Shown here: positions 7,158 to 15,257 of the stretch, piece by piece
Numbering within the stretch: position 1 is the stretch's first letter
How the letters are laid out: each line of letters begins with the position of its first letter
Assembly (NCBI GenBank): GCA_026002695.1
Contig: BOCB01000004.1
Coordinates: 1-51,416 of the forward strand
Direction of reading: 5' to 3'
Length of the DNA: 51,416 nt
DNA from: Synergistales bacterium
Lineage (GTDB): Bacteria; Synergistota; Synergistia; Synergistales; Synergistaceae
Program-made: the position numbers and the translations under genes
The notes under the pieces: generated by a model
The model's input: the letters and a program-made list of their open reading frames with translations, nothing else
Told to the model about the DNA's origin: nothing
The model's database searches: none

Positions 7158-9662
7158 TTATCTCACTACGACGTTAACCAATCTGTCCGGCACGGCGATG
7201 ACTTTCACTATCTCCTTGCCGTCGAGGCGGCTCTTCGTCTCGGGGCGCTCCATAACGCGCGCCGTAAGCTCTTCCCTGCTCAAGCCCGGCTCCATGTCGA
7301 ACTGCTCCCTCAGCTTGCCGTTCACCTGCAGCACTATCGGCACGGTGTCGGCTGTCAAAGCGTCCGGGTCGGGCTTCGGCCAGCTTGCCGAGAACAAATG
7401 CCCCTTGCCGCCGATCATCTCCCAGAGCTCCTCGCAGATGTGCGGACAGAACGGAGAGAGGCAGAGCAGCAGGGTTTCGACGCCCTCGCGGAAGACGGCG
7501 CGCCCCGGCTTGTCCGCAGGTTTGTACGACGCAAGCCCGTTGCACAGCTCCATCAGCCTCGCGACCGCCGTGTTGAGCTGACGTTCGCGCTCGATGTCCC
7601 GCGTTACGCGGTCGATTGCCGAGTGTATCAGGCGCTTCATATCGCGGTCGGCCTTCCCGGTCAGCCGCGGCATGGAGACGCACTCGCCGCCCCCCGATCT
7701 TATGACGCCCATGTTGTCCTCGACGAGGCGGTAGACCCTGTTCAGGAAGCGGCTCGCGCCGTCCACCCCTTTGTCCGACCAGTCGAGGCTCTTTTCGGGC
7801 GGGGAGGCGAAAAGGATGAAGAGCCGCGCCGTATCCGCGCCGTATCGCTTGATTATCTCGTCGGGATCGACGACGTTGCCGAGGGACTTCGACATCTTCG
7901 CCCCGTCCTTTATGACCATCCCCTGCGTCAGAAGCCCCGTGAAGGGCTCGCGGACATTTTTGTCGGGAATGAGGCCGAGGTCGGAGAGCACCTTCGTGAA
8001 GAATCGCGCGTATATCAAATGAAGGCAGGCGTGTTCGATGCCGCCTATGTAAAGGTCGACCGGCATCCAGTAATCCGCGTCCTCGGGCTTGAACGGCGCG
8101 TCGTTACTATCGAGCGACAAGTAGCGCAGGAAGTACCACGACGAGCAGATAAACGTGTCCATCGTGTCGGTCTCGCGCCGCGCGGGTCCTCCGCACTTGG
8201 GGCAGGTGGTGTTTATCCAGTCGGGGCGCTCCAAGAGCGCGTTGCCTCCGTTTTCCGGTATCTTCGCGTCGAGGGGAAGCTCGACGGGGAGGTCTTGCTC
8301 GGGCACAGGCGTGACGCCGCACTTCTCGCAGTACACAACCGGTATCGGAGTGCCCCAGTACCTCTGGCGCGAGATGAGCCAGTCGCGGAGGCGGTACTGC
8401 GTCTCGCGCTTGCCTATGTTTCGCGCCTCGAACCACTCGGCTATATTTTTAATGGCGTCCTCCGTCGGCAGGCCGTCGAACTCGCCGGAGTTGCACGCCA
8501 CGCCGTCGGCCTCCGCCGCCTCGGTCATGGCGTCCGGGTCGGGGATCGGCTCGCCCTCGCGCCTCACGACGGGTATTATGCCCAGCCCGTATTTCCGGGC
8601 GAAGTCGAAGTCCCTCCGGTCGTGAGCCGGTACGCCCATTATCGCGCCCGTTCCGTAATCCGTCAGTATGTAGTCCGCTATCCAGATTGGCACGAGCGCG
8701 CCGTTCACGGGGTTGACGGCGAAAAATCCCGTATCGAGCCCCATCTTGTCGCCGCCCGCAGCCGTGCGCTCTATGGCGGTTCGCCGCGTTATCTCCTTCG
8801 TGAAGGCGAGTATCTCGTCCCGCTTCCCGGCGCTCTGCCGCTCGGCGAGCTCGCTCACTATCGGGTGCTCGGGGGCCAAGGCAATGAAGGTTATGCCGAA
8901 GATAGTGTCTATTCTTGTTGTGAACGCCTCTATCGAGAGGCCGCTATCGGTGTCGGCCACGCCGATGTTGAACCTCACGCCCTCTGAGCTGCCTATCCAG
9001 TTGCGCTGCATGGTTAGGACGCGCTCAGGCCAGCCGGGGAGGCTGTCCAAGTCTTTGACCAGCTCGTCCGCGTAATCCGTGATGCGCAGGAACCACTGTT
9101 CGAGCTTCTTCTTAACGACCGGTTCCCCGCATCTCCAGCAGACGCCGTCGTCTATGACCTGCTCGTTGGCGAGCACGGTGCCGCACGTCTCGCACCAGTT
9201 GACCGGCGCGTATTTGCGGTAAGCCAGGCCGCGCTCGAACATCCTGAGGAAGAACCACTGGCTCCATCTGTAATACTCAGGCAGGCAGGTCTTCGCCACC
9301 CTGCGCCAGTCGTAGCTGCAGCCCATTGATTTGAGCTGCGCCATCATGTGGTCGATGTTCTTCAAAGTCCACTCCGCCGGGTGCGTCTTCATCTTTATCG
9401 CCGCGTTCTCGGCCGGCATCCCAAACGAATCGAAGCCGATCGGGTACATGACGTTGTATCCCTTCATGCGAAGGAAACGCGCCGTGAGGTCGCCTATCGA
9501 GTAGTTGCGCAAGTGCCCCATGTGCAGAGCGCCGCTGGGGTAGGGGAACATCTCGAGACAGTAAAACTTCGGCTTTGAGCTGTCCGTCTCTGCGCAAAAC
9601 GCCCCCGCGTCGTCCCACTTCTTCTGCCACTTGCCCTCTATGGCGCTGAAGTCGTAAGCCAT
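7158..9662 (-). CDS. leuS: Leucyl-tRNA synthetase
   Basis: This 834-residue class I synthetase charges tRNA-Leu. The HIGH motif is HMGH at residues 47-50 (YPSGALHMGH), and the KMSKS loop (AKMSKSLGN) lies in the last third. Two zinc-knuckle pairs (CETC/CWRC and CEKC/CPKC) and the CP1 editing insert with its Thr-rich TTRIDT motif are present. The C-terminal anticodon-binding and VNGKLR region is intact. Length is typical of bacterial LeuRS. The start ATG follows GGAGGCGAT at a proper distance. It is the promoter-proximal gene of a leuS-holA pair. Confidence 0.97.
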   Translation of the reverse strand: MAYDFSAIEGKWQKKWDDAGAFCAETDSSKPKFYCLEMFPYPSGALHMGHLRNYSIGDLTARFLRMKGYNVMYPIGFDSFGMPAENAAIKMKTHPAEWTLKNIDHMMAQLKSMGCSYDWRRVAKTCLPEYYRWSQWFFLRMFERGLAYRKYAPVNWCETCGTVLANEQVIDDGVCWRCGEPVVKKKLEQWFLRITDYADELVKDLDSLPGWPERVLTMQRNWIGSSEGVRFNIGVADTDSGLSIEAFTTRIDTIFGITFIALAPEHPIVSELAERQSAGKRDEILAFTKEITRRTAIERTAAGGDKMGLDTGFFAVNPVNGALVPIWIADYILTDYGTGAIMGVPAHDRRDFDFARKYGLGIIPVVRREGEPIPDPDAMTEAAEADGVACNSGEFDGLPTEDAIKNIAEWFEARNIGKRETQYRLRDWLISRQRYWGTPIPVVYCEKCGVTPVPEQDLPVELPLDAKIPENGGNALLERPDWINTTCPKCGGPARRETDTMDTFICSSWYFLRYLSLDSNDAPFKPEDADYWMPVDLYIGGIEHACLHLIYARFFTKVLSDLGLIPDKNVREPFTGLLTQGMVIKDGAKMSKSLGNVVDPDEIIKRYGADTARLFILFASPPEKSLDWSDKGVDGASRFLNRVYRLVEDNMGVIRSGGGECVSMPRLTGKADRDMKRLIHSAIDRVTRDIERERQLNTAVARLMELCNGLASYKPADKPGRAVFREGVETLLLCLSPFCPHICEELWEMIGGKGHLFSASWPKPDPDALTADTVPIVLQVNGKLREQFDMEPGLSREELTARVMERPETKSRLDGKEIVKVIAVPDRLVNVVVR

Positions 9663-9734
9663 GATAAAATATCGCCTCCGTAATTTCGGCTGACAGGAAG
9701 CCTGAGCTTCCGCAGTTCTCTTGACAGTACGTGT

Positions 9735-9763
9735 ATATTATAATTTAATTGAACATAGCGCAA
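9735..9763 (-). promoter_or_regulatory. Promoter candidate for leuS-holA
   Basis: Minus strand TTGCGC (9763-9758) and TAATAT (9740-9735) with a 17 bp spacer, about 75 bp upstream of leuS. The leader between them and leuS contains a small GGAAGC/GCTTCC hairpin. I see no T-box signature. Confidence 0.45.
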
Positions 9764-9791
9764 GTGAGGGAATTTGATTGAGGAATTAAAA

Positions 9792-9822
9792 ACGGTAGTA
9801 TTTATGATACTCTTACTGCCGT
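9792..9822. promoter_or_regulatory. Imperfect inverted repeat upstream of MNT gene (operator candidate)
   Basis: ACGGTAGTA and TACTGCCGT are nearly complementary arms about 13 bp apart, placed in the promoter region of the nucleotidyltransferase-type antitoxin. Toxin-antitoxin genes are often autoregulated through such sites. This is inference from symmetry and position. Confidence 0.3.
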
Positions 9823-9907
9823 ACGGCGTATATCAATGATATATTCGGGGGACGTTCGCGCCGGAACCGCGGCGCGGTATGGGAGAACATACCGGGAGGT
9901 GAATATC

Positions 9908-10228
9908 ATGCGCGAACCTGTTATCAATTCAACTGATGTTCTGGATATTGCCGCTATCAAAGAGAAACTTGCGCCGGTGTTTAGAGAAAACGGCGTTAGA
10001 AGCGCCGTCCTGTTCGGTTCCTACGCAAAGGGCAGCGCGGATTCGAATAGCGACGTAGATATTCTTGTTGACAGCGGACTTAGGGGGCTTTCCTTTGTCG
10101 GGCTGATTGGGTTTGTGCGTGAAACACTGCAAAAAGAAGTTGACATGATCGACGTGCATTACGTCAGGAAAGGTTCTCCGGTTGACATTGAAATTCGTAA
10201 TACCGGAATGACTATATATGGCGGATAA
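9908..10228 (+). CDS. MNT-type nucleotidyltransferase domain protein (putative antitoxin)
   Basis: This 106-residue protein has the minimal nucleotidyltransferase signature GSYAKGSADSNSDVDILV. G37-S38 and the metal-binding D49 and D51 are intact. Such proteins (MNT, MntA-like) form HEPN-MNT toxin-antitoxin pairs in which they inactivate the HEPN RNase by AMP transfer. I start it at ATG 9908 because GGGAGGTGA precedes it; the open frame extends further upstream without a site. Its end overlaps by 11 bp a frame whose N-terminus resembles the HEPN partner, which is broken here, so the antitoxin may be orphaned. Confidence 0.8.
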   Translation: MREPVINSTDVLDIAAIKEKLAPVFRENGVRSAVLFGSYAKGSADSNSDVDILVDSGLRGLSFVGLIGFVRETLQKEVDMIDVHYVRKGSPVDIEIRNTGMTIYGG

Positions 10229-10571
10229 AAATATTGCTATAATCCGAAAACTCGTCCGATATATAGACAAAATTCAACGGTATTGCGGAGACCGTGATTT
10301 TTTTGCTTTTACGGCCGATTCCATTTTGGCTGAAGCATGTGTGCTTAATTTGAGCCAAATGGGGGAATTAACCCGGAATAGTGAAAGTAGGATGATCTTA
10401 CATGGAGTATGTTTATCCGGCTGTTTTCCACGCGAACAAAGACGGAAGCTGCACCAGAGGGTTGGACACAACCTTGACCAATACAGCCTTCAAATGATTA
10501 TCGCCGTCGGTTTCAAGGTGAACAACGAGCGTGCCGTCCGGTTCCGCAAATGGGCGGGGCAAGCTGCTTGA
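10218..10571 (+). pseudogene. Broken HEPN (DUF86-like) toxin fused to RhuM-like remnant
   Basis: The first 50 or so residues (MADKNIAIIRKLVRYI..., through NLSQMGELTR) match the start of DUF86/HEPN proteins. The frame then loses similarity before the catalytic RX4-6H motif. Its last 35 residues (DQYSLQMIIAVGFKV, then RAVRFRKWA) look instead like the conserved YNLDMIIAVGYRV...FRxWA block of RhuM-family proteins. A HicB-like fragment sits in another frame at the junction. I read this as several decayed toxin-antitoxin genes joined by deletion rather than as one working protein. Confidence 0.6.
10402..10497 (+). pseudogene. HicB-like antitoxin fragment
   Basis: A 31-codon frame starting MEYVYPAVFHANKDGS resembles the first strand and turn of HicB antitoxins (typically YPAVFxxxxDGxYxVxFPDLPG). 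It departs after DGS and ends at TGA 10495-10497. It is embedded out of frame in the HEPN/RhuM composite. Too short to function as an antitoxin. Confidence 0.4.
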
Positions 10572-10603
10572 AGAAATAACCAAAGATAGGAGGGCGAAAA
10601 AGA

Positions 10604-11452
10604 GTGACATTACAGCAAATCGAGGATTTCGTGCGTGGGAAGATTGACGACCCGAGGGGCGGGAATTATGTGCCGGAGGAGATAGCCGTATCGCCGGAGT
10701 GCGCTTCGCTGAAGATGTACGACGCGCCGCTTATCGGCGTGGGCTCGCGCGGGGACGAAATGTGGGGGAAGCTGCGCGAGGAGGGGATTATCGGGCCGCA
10801 CTTCATTTTGCCGAACGAGTGGCTGCCCGAGGCCGTGAGCGTCATATCCATATTCTTCCCGTTCACCGAGCGCGTCAGCAAAAGCTGCGCCGACACCCCC
10901 ACTTGGCCGTCGCCCGAGTGGCTGCACAGCCGTATCGAGGGACAGGAATTCATCTTCGCTGTTACACTCGCGCTCGCCGATGAGCTGTCGCGTAATGGGT
11001 ATCCCTCTCTCGTGCCGCCGAAGGACGCGAGATTCAAATCCGCGCGCCATCCCGGCAGCAACCCCGACATGCCGGGACTGTCCTACACCAGCGCGTGGTC
11101 GGAACGCCACGCCGCCTACGTCTGCGGGCTCGGCGCCTTCGGCCTGTCGAAAGGGCTCATAACGAAGCGCGGCGTTGCCGGAAGGTTCGGCAGCGTAATA
11201 ACGTCCTTAGAACTGCCTCCAACCGCGAGGGAATACAGCGGCGTATACGACTACTGCGTGATGTGCGGCGCTTGTGTCCGCGCCTGTCCCGCGCAAGCCA
11301 TCACTATCGAGGGCGGCAAGGATCACTCGATATGCGCGCCGTTCGTGGACGAAACAAAAAAGAAGTTCAAGCCGAGATACGGCTGCGGGAAGTGTCAGGC
11401 CGGAATGCCCTGCCAAAGCAGAGCGCCCGGCGCCGGAGTGAAGCGCGTTTGA
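10604..11452 (+). CDS. 4Fe-4S ferredoxin-type protein related to epoxyqueuosine reductase family
   Basis: This 282-residue cytoplasmic protein carries a ferredoxin motif CVMCGACVRACP (about residues 222-233) and a second Cys cluster CGKCQAGMPC near the end. The N-terminal 200 residues resemble the QueG-like domain found in many uncharacterised iron-sulfur proteins of anaerobes. It lacks the HEAT-repeat C-terminus of true QueG, so it should not be named queG. The start is GTG 10604 behind AGGAGG (10588-10593). It stands alone between the toxin-antitoxin remnants and a terminator. Substrate unknown. Confidence 0.7.
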   Translation: MTLQQIEDFVRGKIDDPRGGNYVPEEIAVSPECASLKMYDAPLIGVGSRGDEMWGKLREEGIIGPHFILPNEWLPEAVSVISIFFPFTERVSKSCADTPTWPSPEWLHSRIEGQEFIFAVTLALADELSRNGYPSLVPPKDARFKSARHPGSNPDMPGLSYTSAWSERHAAYVCGLGAFGLSKGLITKRGVAGRFGSVITSLELPPTAREYSGVYDYCVMCGACVRACPAQAITIEGGKDHSICAPFVDETKKKFKPRYGCGKCQAGMPCQSRAPGAGVKRV

Positions 11453-11553
11453 TACCAATTCGATTTCAAACGAGTATTAATACCCGAATTGAATGAGCAA
11501 TATAGCTGCCTTTAACTCTTTTAACTTTAGGCATTTGATTTCAAATTTGGTAT
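11452..11553. repeat. Possible small element with ATACCAA/TTGGTAT ends
   Basis: The region begins ATACCAATTCGATTTCAAA and ends TTTGATTTCAAATTTGGTAT, giving short imperfect terminal inverted repeats around an AT-rich core with no gene. It starts on the stop codon of the iron-sulfur protein gene. It could be a miniature inverted-repeat element, but I see no second copy. Confidence 0.25.
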
Positions 11554-11562
11554 GAAAAGAAC

Positions 11563-11598
11563 GGGGCTGCGCAGATACAGCAGCCCCATTTTATTTTT
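11563..11598 (+). terminator. Intrinsic terminator after the 4Fe-4S protein gene
   Basis: Arms GGGGCTG (11563-11569) and CAGCCCC (11581-11587) are followed by ATTTTATTTTTT. It separates the + strand gene from convergent pgi. Confidence 0.8.
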
Positions 11599-11600
11599 TG

Positions 11601-11620
11601 TACGGGCGGCCAATGGCCGC
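11601..11620. repeat. Palindromic repeat copy (GGGCGGC type)
   Basis: ACGGGCGGCCAATGGCCGC is a partial copy of the dispersed palindrome family. It sits between the terminator and the pgi stop. Confidence 0.7.
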
Positions 11621-11627
11621 TCTGCAT

Positions 11628-12980
11628 TTACGCTTTAATCTCGCTTTTCTTTATGAGGCCGAAATATTCACCGGCCTCTTTCGCGTCGCCGCTGTATTCG
11701 CCGCGGCCCATAAGGCCGTAGGTGTAGTGCTTGCCCTGCTCGACGCCCGGCTGATCGAAGGGGTTGATGCCCATGAGGTGCCCGGTTACGGCGGTTACGT
11801 ATTCATAGAAGAATATGAGCGCGCCCAAGGACTCCTCGTTCAGCTTGTCGAGCTCTATCCACACGACGGGGCGTCCCGCTTTCACGAGGGCGGCCGCTGT
11901 GCTCTGCGCCTCGTAGCCGAGCATTTCACCGAGCCGTTGGCCCGAAAGGTAGGCGAGCGAGACGAGGGACTCCTCGTCCACTTGCGGAAGGGTTATCTCC
12001 TCGCGGCGGCTTGCGATGTTTATGAGCGTGTAGAGCTTGTCGTCAGGCCCGGCCGTGTAGAGCTGAACCTGCGAGTGCTGGTCGATTGCGCCGAGAGCGC
12101 GGACAGGCGTGGTTCCTTTGCCGTCCTTGCCGACGCTCTCGCCCCAAAGCTGCGCGAACCACTCGGAAAATGTCTCCATGCGGTTCGAGTATGGCATGAG
12201 GACGGCCATTGGGCGTCCGTTCAGCTCGTGAAAACGATGTATGGCGGCGAGGGTGAGCGCGGGGTTTGCGTCACTCCCCGCTGTCTCGATGAATTTTCGC
12301 ATACTTGCCGCGCCGGCGAGGAGCTTCGTCGTGTCCGCGCCTAGGGCGGCCGCGCTGATCAATCCGCAGTTGGACAGCACCGAATAACGCCCCCCAACGG
12401 ACGGAGGTATCTCCAAGGAGCGGCATTTGACGGTTCCGGCGAAAGAGCGGAAGACTCCGCCTTTAGGATCCGTTATTACGAGGGTGTTTTCGTCCGGATT
12501 TACGCCGGAATCCTTCATCTTGGAGCGGAACCAGAGGAACTGGGACATTGTCTCGGCTGTCGCTCCGGACTTGCTCACGCCGACGAGCGCGACGCGAGAG
12601 CCTTTCACCCGCTCCCATATCGCCGCCGCCTTCTCAGGGTCGGGGTTGTCGGCGAGGTAAAAGTGAGGATGTTCAGCGCGCTCGTTGAGGTACATCGGCA
12701 GGAGCGCCTGATGGAGCATCAGGTTTCCAAGCGCCGAGCCGCCTATCCCTACGTGAATTATCGCGTCGTATCCCGAGAGCCAAGCCGATATTTTTTTAAG
12801 CTCCTCTGTGTTTTGATCGGGAAGGTTGTACCAACCGAAACCTGACTTATCCCCCGCGGCGTTCTCCCTGACCCAACCGGCGGCCTCAGCAAGACGAGGC
12901 TTTGTTTCGCCGAGATACTCCGCCCATTTGCCCTCGTCCCTGCCGAAAGAAGCGCCGAGAAAAAATGAAATCCCAATCAT
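11628..12980 (-). CDS. pgi: Glucose-6-phosphate isomerase
   Basis: This 450-residue enzyme interconverts glucose-6-phosphate and fructose-6-phosphate in glycolysis/gluconeogenesis. Visible motifs are the SIS-type phosphate-binding regions (HVGIGGSALG and VGVSKSGATAET), the PGI signature around WGESVGKDGKGTTP, and the catalytic-region QHSQVQLYTAGP. Length is that of the compact bacterial form. It starts 5 bp after the upstream folB-like gene ends, so both are probably on one transcript with the glutaredoxin and carboxyltransferase genes upstream. Confidence 0.95.
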   Translation of the reverse strand: MIGISFFLGASFGRDEGKWAEYLGETKPRLAEAAGWVRENAAGDKSGFGWYNLPDQNTEELKKISAWLSGYDAIIHVGIGGSALGNLMLHQALLPMYLNERAEHPHFYLADNPDPEKAAAIWERVKGSRVALVGVSKSGATAETMSQFLWFRSKMKDSGVNPDENTLVITDPKGGVFRSFAGTVKCRSLEIPPSVGGRYSVLSNCGLISAAALGADTTKLLAGAASMRKFIETAGSDANPALTLAAIHRFHELNGRPMAVLMPYSNRMETFSEWFAQLWGESVGKDGKGTTPVRALGAIDQHSQVQLYTAGPDDKLYTLINIASRREEITLPQVDEESLVSLAYLSGQRLGEMLGYEAQSTAAALVKAGRPVVWIELDKLNEESLGALIFFYEYVTAVTGHLMGINPFDQPGVEQGKHYTYGLMGRGEYSGDAKEAGEYFGLIKKSEIKA

Positions 12981-12985
12981 CGCGT

Positions 12986-13369
12986 TCAGCCCTTAGCCTC
13001 GAAGTCCTTGCGTACGCACTCGGCTACCGCGCTCATCTCCCTTACGTCGCCCGCGATGAAGATGTTCCTGCATCCAACGGACACATGAACCTCATCGGCG
13101 CGGCCGAAACGCTTGAACATCGCGCCCGCTAACGAGGCGGCGAGCGCGGCGTGGGATTTGAACTTCGTTCCGAGTATCAGATCCTTTGCGGTATCATATA
13201 TGTCCTGTCCTCTTATAACCGGTTCAGCGGTCTGCACTATTTCAGTCTGAACACAGTCGAAATCTATTGACACATCGACGATGAACACCTGGCCGAGTTC
13301 ACGCTCCACTTCCATCGTGCCGTGAAAGGCGTGAAATACCATCCCGTTTACAACACACTTCGCCTTCAT
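12986..13369 (-). CDS. Dihydroneopterin aldolase family protein (FolB-like)
   Basis: This 127-residue protein has the family's N-terminal pattern: VVNGMVFHAFHG, then ERELGQVFIVDVSIDFD. A conserved Tyr-containing DIYDTAK region and a C-terminal HVSVG strand follow. FolB converts dihydroneopterin to hydroxymethyldihydropterin in folate synthesis. Identity is moderate: the usual YGCHAHEG-type core is altered and no other folate genes are nearby, so the substrate may differ. It lies between the glutaredoxin gene and pgi on the same strand, and a palindromic repeat separates it from glutaredoxin. Confidence 0.65.
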   Translation of the reverse strand: MKAKCVVNGMVFHAFHGTMEVERELGQVFIVDVSIDFDCVQTEIVQTAEPVIRGQDIYDTAKDLILGTKFKSHAALAASLAGAMFKRFGRADEVHVSVGCRNIFIAGDVREMSAVAECVRKDFEAKG

Positions 13370-13400
13370 AATAAAACACCATCCTTAATCTGTTCTATGA

Positions 13401-13427
13401 ACGGGCAGCCGCAAGGGCTGCCTCTAC
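13401..13427. repeat. Palindromic repeat copy (GGGCAGCC type)
   Basis: Arms GGGCAGCC and GGCTGCC around GCAAG, ending CTCTAC. It overlaps the last codons of the glutaredoxin gene, which reads on the minus strand. The inner stem differs from most copies but still pairs. Confidence 0.75.
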
Positions 13428-13666
13428 GCCAACCCTGCTTCACTCAGCGCGGAATCTATCTTGGGTTTGTCGAAACCGACTATGTAATGCTCACCTATTT
13501 TGATCACCGGCACACCGCGCTGGCGGGTCTTCTCGACCATCTCTTTGGCCGCTTCTTTATCGGCGCTCACATCAATAGCCTCATAAGTTAGGCCGCGCGA
13601 GGCAAGATATTCCTTTGCCTTGTCGCACCACGGACATGTCTTTGTCGAATACACCAATACGCTCAC
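13424..13666 (-). CDS. Glutaredoxin-like thiol-disulfide oxidoreductase
   Basis: This 80-residue thioredoxin-fold protein has a dithiol active site CPWC (C11, C14), the cis-proline TRQRGVPVIKIG and a GFD motif near the end. These features match the small NrdH/glutaredoxin-like family that reduces protein disulfides or ribonucleotide reductase. A precise partner cannot be assigned from context. Strand and spacing place it downstream of the carboxyltransferase gene. Its start is ATG 13666 behind GGAGGGATTTGG. Confidence 0.85.
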   Translation of the reverse strand: MSVLVYSTKTCPWCDKAKEYLASRGLTYEAIDVSADKEAAKEMVEKTRQRGVPVIKIGEHYIVGFDKPKIDSALSEAGLA

Positions 13667-13728
13667 TCCAAATCCCTCCTGTCATCATTTTTACATAGCC
13701 ATATACGGCGCGTATAAACCTCCGTATT

Positions 13729-15231
13729 CTATACCGGATACGAATGCTCCTCTATCGGATCGTCGAGACCGATGTTTGTAAGTGTCTTGCGCGCGAACTT
13801 CCTCATCAGGAAGGGAATAGCCACCTGAGGGAACATCGCGTAGGAGAGCACATCCTCCGGCTGAATGGCCCAAGTCTTTATCTCATTGGTAAGCGTTGCC
13901 ATCTCGGGGGCGAGCATCTCGCCGGGTCTGCATGTTATGGGAGCTTCCCCCTCCGTCGCCTTCAGCTGTATTTCAGGATCCACCGGAGCGGGCGTGCGTC
14001 CGTACTGCCCAAGGAAGTAGTTCTTGACCTCCTTCGGGATTACCTTCCACCTCTCGCCGACCATCACGTTCATGGCCGCCTGTGTACCGACTATCTGGCT
14101 CGTCGGCGTAACGAGCGGCGGATAGCCCATCGCCTTGCGGACAACGGGCACCTCTTCGAGGACTTCCTTCAGTTTATCGAGCGCGCCGCCCTCTTTGAGC
14201 TGGCTTTGCAGGTTGGAGTACATACCTCCCGGTACCTGATAGAGCAGGATGTTTATGTCAACGCCGGAGACGCCCATTATGATGTTCTTGTACTTTTCCT
14301 TCAGAGTGGCGAAGTAGTCCGCCACCGGAAGCAGCTTTTCGAGCGACAGACCGGTGTCAAGCGGCCCTCCGGCGAGCGCCGCGACCATAGTTTCGGTTGC
14401 CGGCTGGCTCGTGCCCATGGAGAAGGGCGATATGGCGCAGTCGCACACGTCGGCGCCGGCCTCCAAGCCGGCTAGATACGCCATGGACGCAAAACCGCTC
14501 GTATAGTGCGTGTGCAGCTGTATAGGGATGTCTATCTTCTCCCTCATGGCAGTAACTAACGAGCGCGCTGATACAGGCGACAAGAGCCCCGCCATGTCCT
14601 TTATACATATCGAGTCCGCGCCCATGTCCGCCATGTCACGAGCCTGCTTTGCAAAGAGCTCCAACGTGTGGAAAGGCGAGACGGTGTACGATATGGTAAG
14701 CTGAAGGTGAGCCCCCTCGCGCTTTACCTGATCTGCGGCTATCTCCATGTTGCGCAGGTCGTTCAGCGCGTCGAACACGCGAATTATGTCTATGCCGTTG
14801 CCGACGGAACGCCTGACGAATTCGCGCACTACGTCGTCGGCGTAATGCCTGTAGCCTATGAGGTTCTGACCGCGCAGGAGCATCTGGAGCTTTGTCTTCT
14901 TGACGCGCTTCCTTATCTCGCGCAGACGCTCCCACGGATCCTCGTCGAGAAAGCGCATTGCGGCGTCAAACGTCGCGCCGCCCCAGCACTCCAAGGAGTG
15001 GTAACCCACCTCGTCCACGGCCTCACATATGGGGAGCATGTCGGAGGTACGGAGACGCGTCGCCATTATAGACTGATGAGCGTCTCTGAATGCCGTCTCG
15101 GTTATCCCTATCTTGCGCTGTTTTATGTCCTTTGCCTTCGGCGCATACGCCGCCGCGGCGGAAACATCCGCTCCGTCAGTGTCGCCCGCCGTTTTTCTAT
15201 CGCCGCGTTTCTTGTCAGATGAGTTCGACAT
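13729..15231 (-). CDS. Pyruvate/oxaloacetate carboxyltransferase (OadA/PycB-type) lacking a biotin domain
   Basis: This 500-residue protein is the TIM-barrel carboxyltransferase of oxaloacetate decarboxylase alpha subunits and pyruvate carboxylase B. It transfers CO2 between carboxybiotin and pyruvate/oxaloacetate. Motifs: TETAFRDAHQS, MLLRGQNLIGYRHYADD, the active-site lysine strand ICIKDMAGLL and the metal-binding QLHTHYTSG. The post-barrel domain ends in a short tail, and no C-terminal biotin-acceptor domain (MKM motif) follows, so a separate biotin carrier must exist elsewhere. The N-terminal 40 residues are a low-complexity charged/Ala-rich extension. ATG 15231 is preceded by GGGGG-rich sequence. 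Confidence 0.88.
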   Translation of the reverse strand: MSNSSDKKRGDRKTAGDTDGADVSAAAAYAPKAKDIKQRKIGITETAFRDAHQSIMATRLRTSDMLPICEAVDEVGYHSLECWGGATFDAAMRFLDEDPWERLREIRKRVKKTKLQMLLRGQNLIGYRHYADDVVREFVRRSVGNGIDIIRVFDALNDLRNMEIAADQVKREGAHLQLTISYTVSPFHTLELFAKQARDMADMGADSICIKDMAGLLSPVSARSLVTAMREKIDIPIQLHTHYTSGFASMAYLAGLEAGADVCDCAISPFSMGTSQPATETMVAALAGGPLDTGLSLEKLLPVADYFATLKEKYKNIIMGVSGVDINILLYQVPGGMYSNLQSQLKEGGALDKLKEVLEEVPVVRKAMGYPPLVTPTSQIVGTQAAMNVMVGERWKVIPKEVKNYFLGQYGRTPAPVDPEIQLKATEGEAPITCRPGEMLAPEMATLTNEIKTWAIQPEDVLSYAMFPQVAIPFLMRKFARKTLTNIGLDDPIEEHSYPV

Positions 15232-15257
15232 TTTAGCATCCCCCCTGTGTATTCTTT

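Noticed and set aside
7398..8987. 529-codon open frame on the + strand opposite leuS
   Set aside because: It is antisense to a complete, motif-perfect leuS. Arg/Val/His-rich composition without any fold is typical of GC-rich shadow frames.
9663..9770. T-box leader upstream of leuS
   Set aside because: The leader is only about 75 bp, has a small hairpin but no T-box conserved sequence and no terminator/antiterminator pair.
10604..11452. Naming the 4Fe-4S protein epoxyqueuosine reductase (queG)
   Set aside because: The QueG-like domain is shared by several uncharacterised families; the HEAT-like C-terminal part of true QueG is missing and no queuosine gene is nearby.
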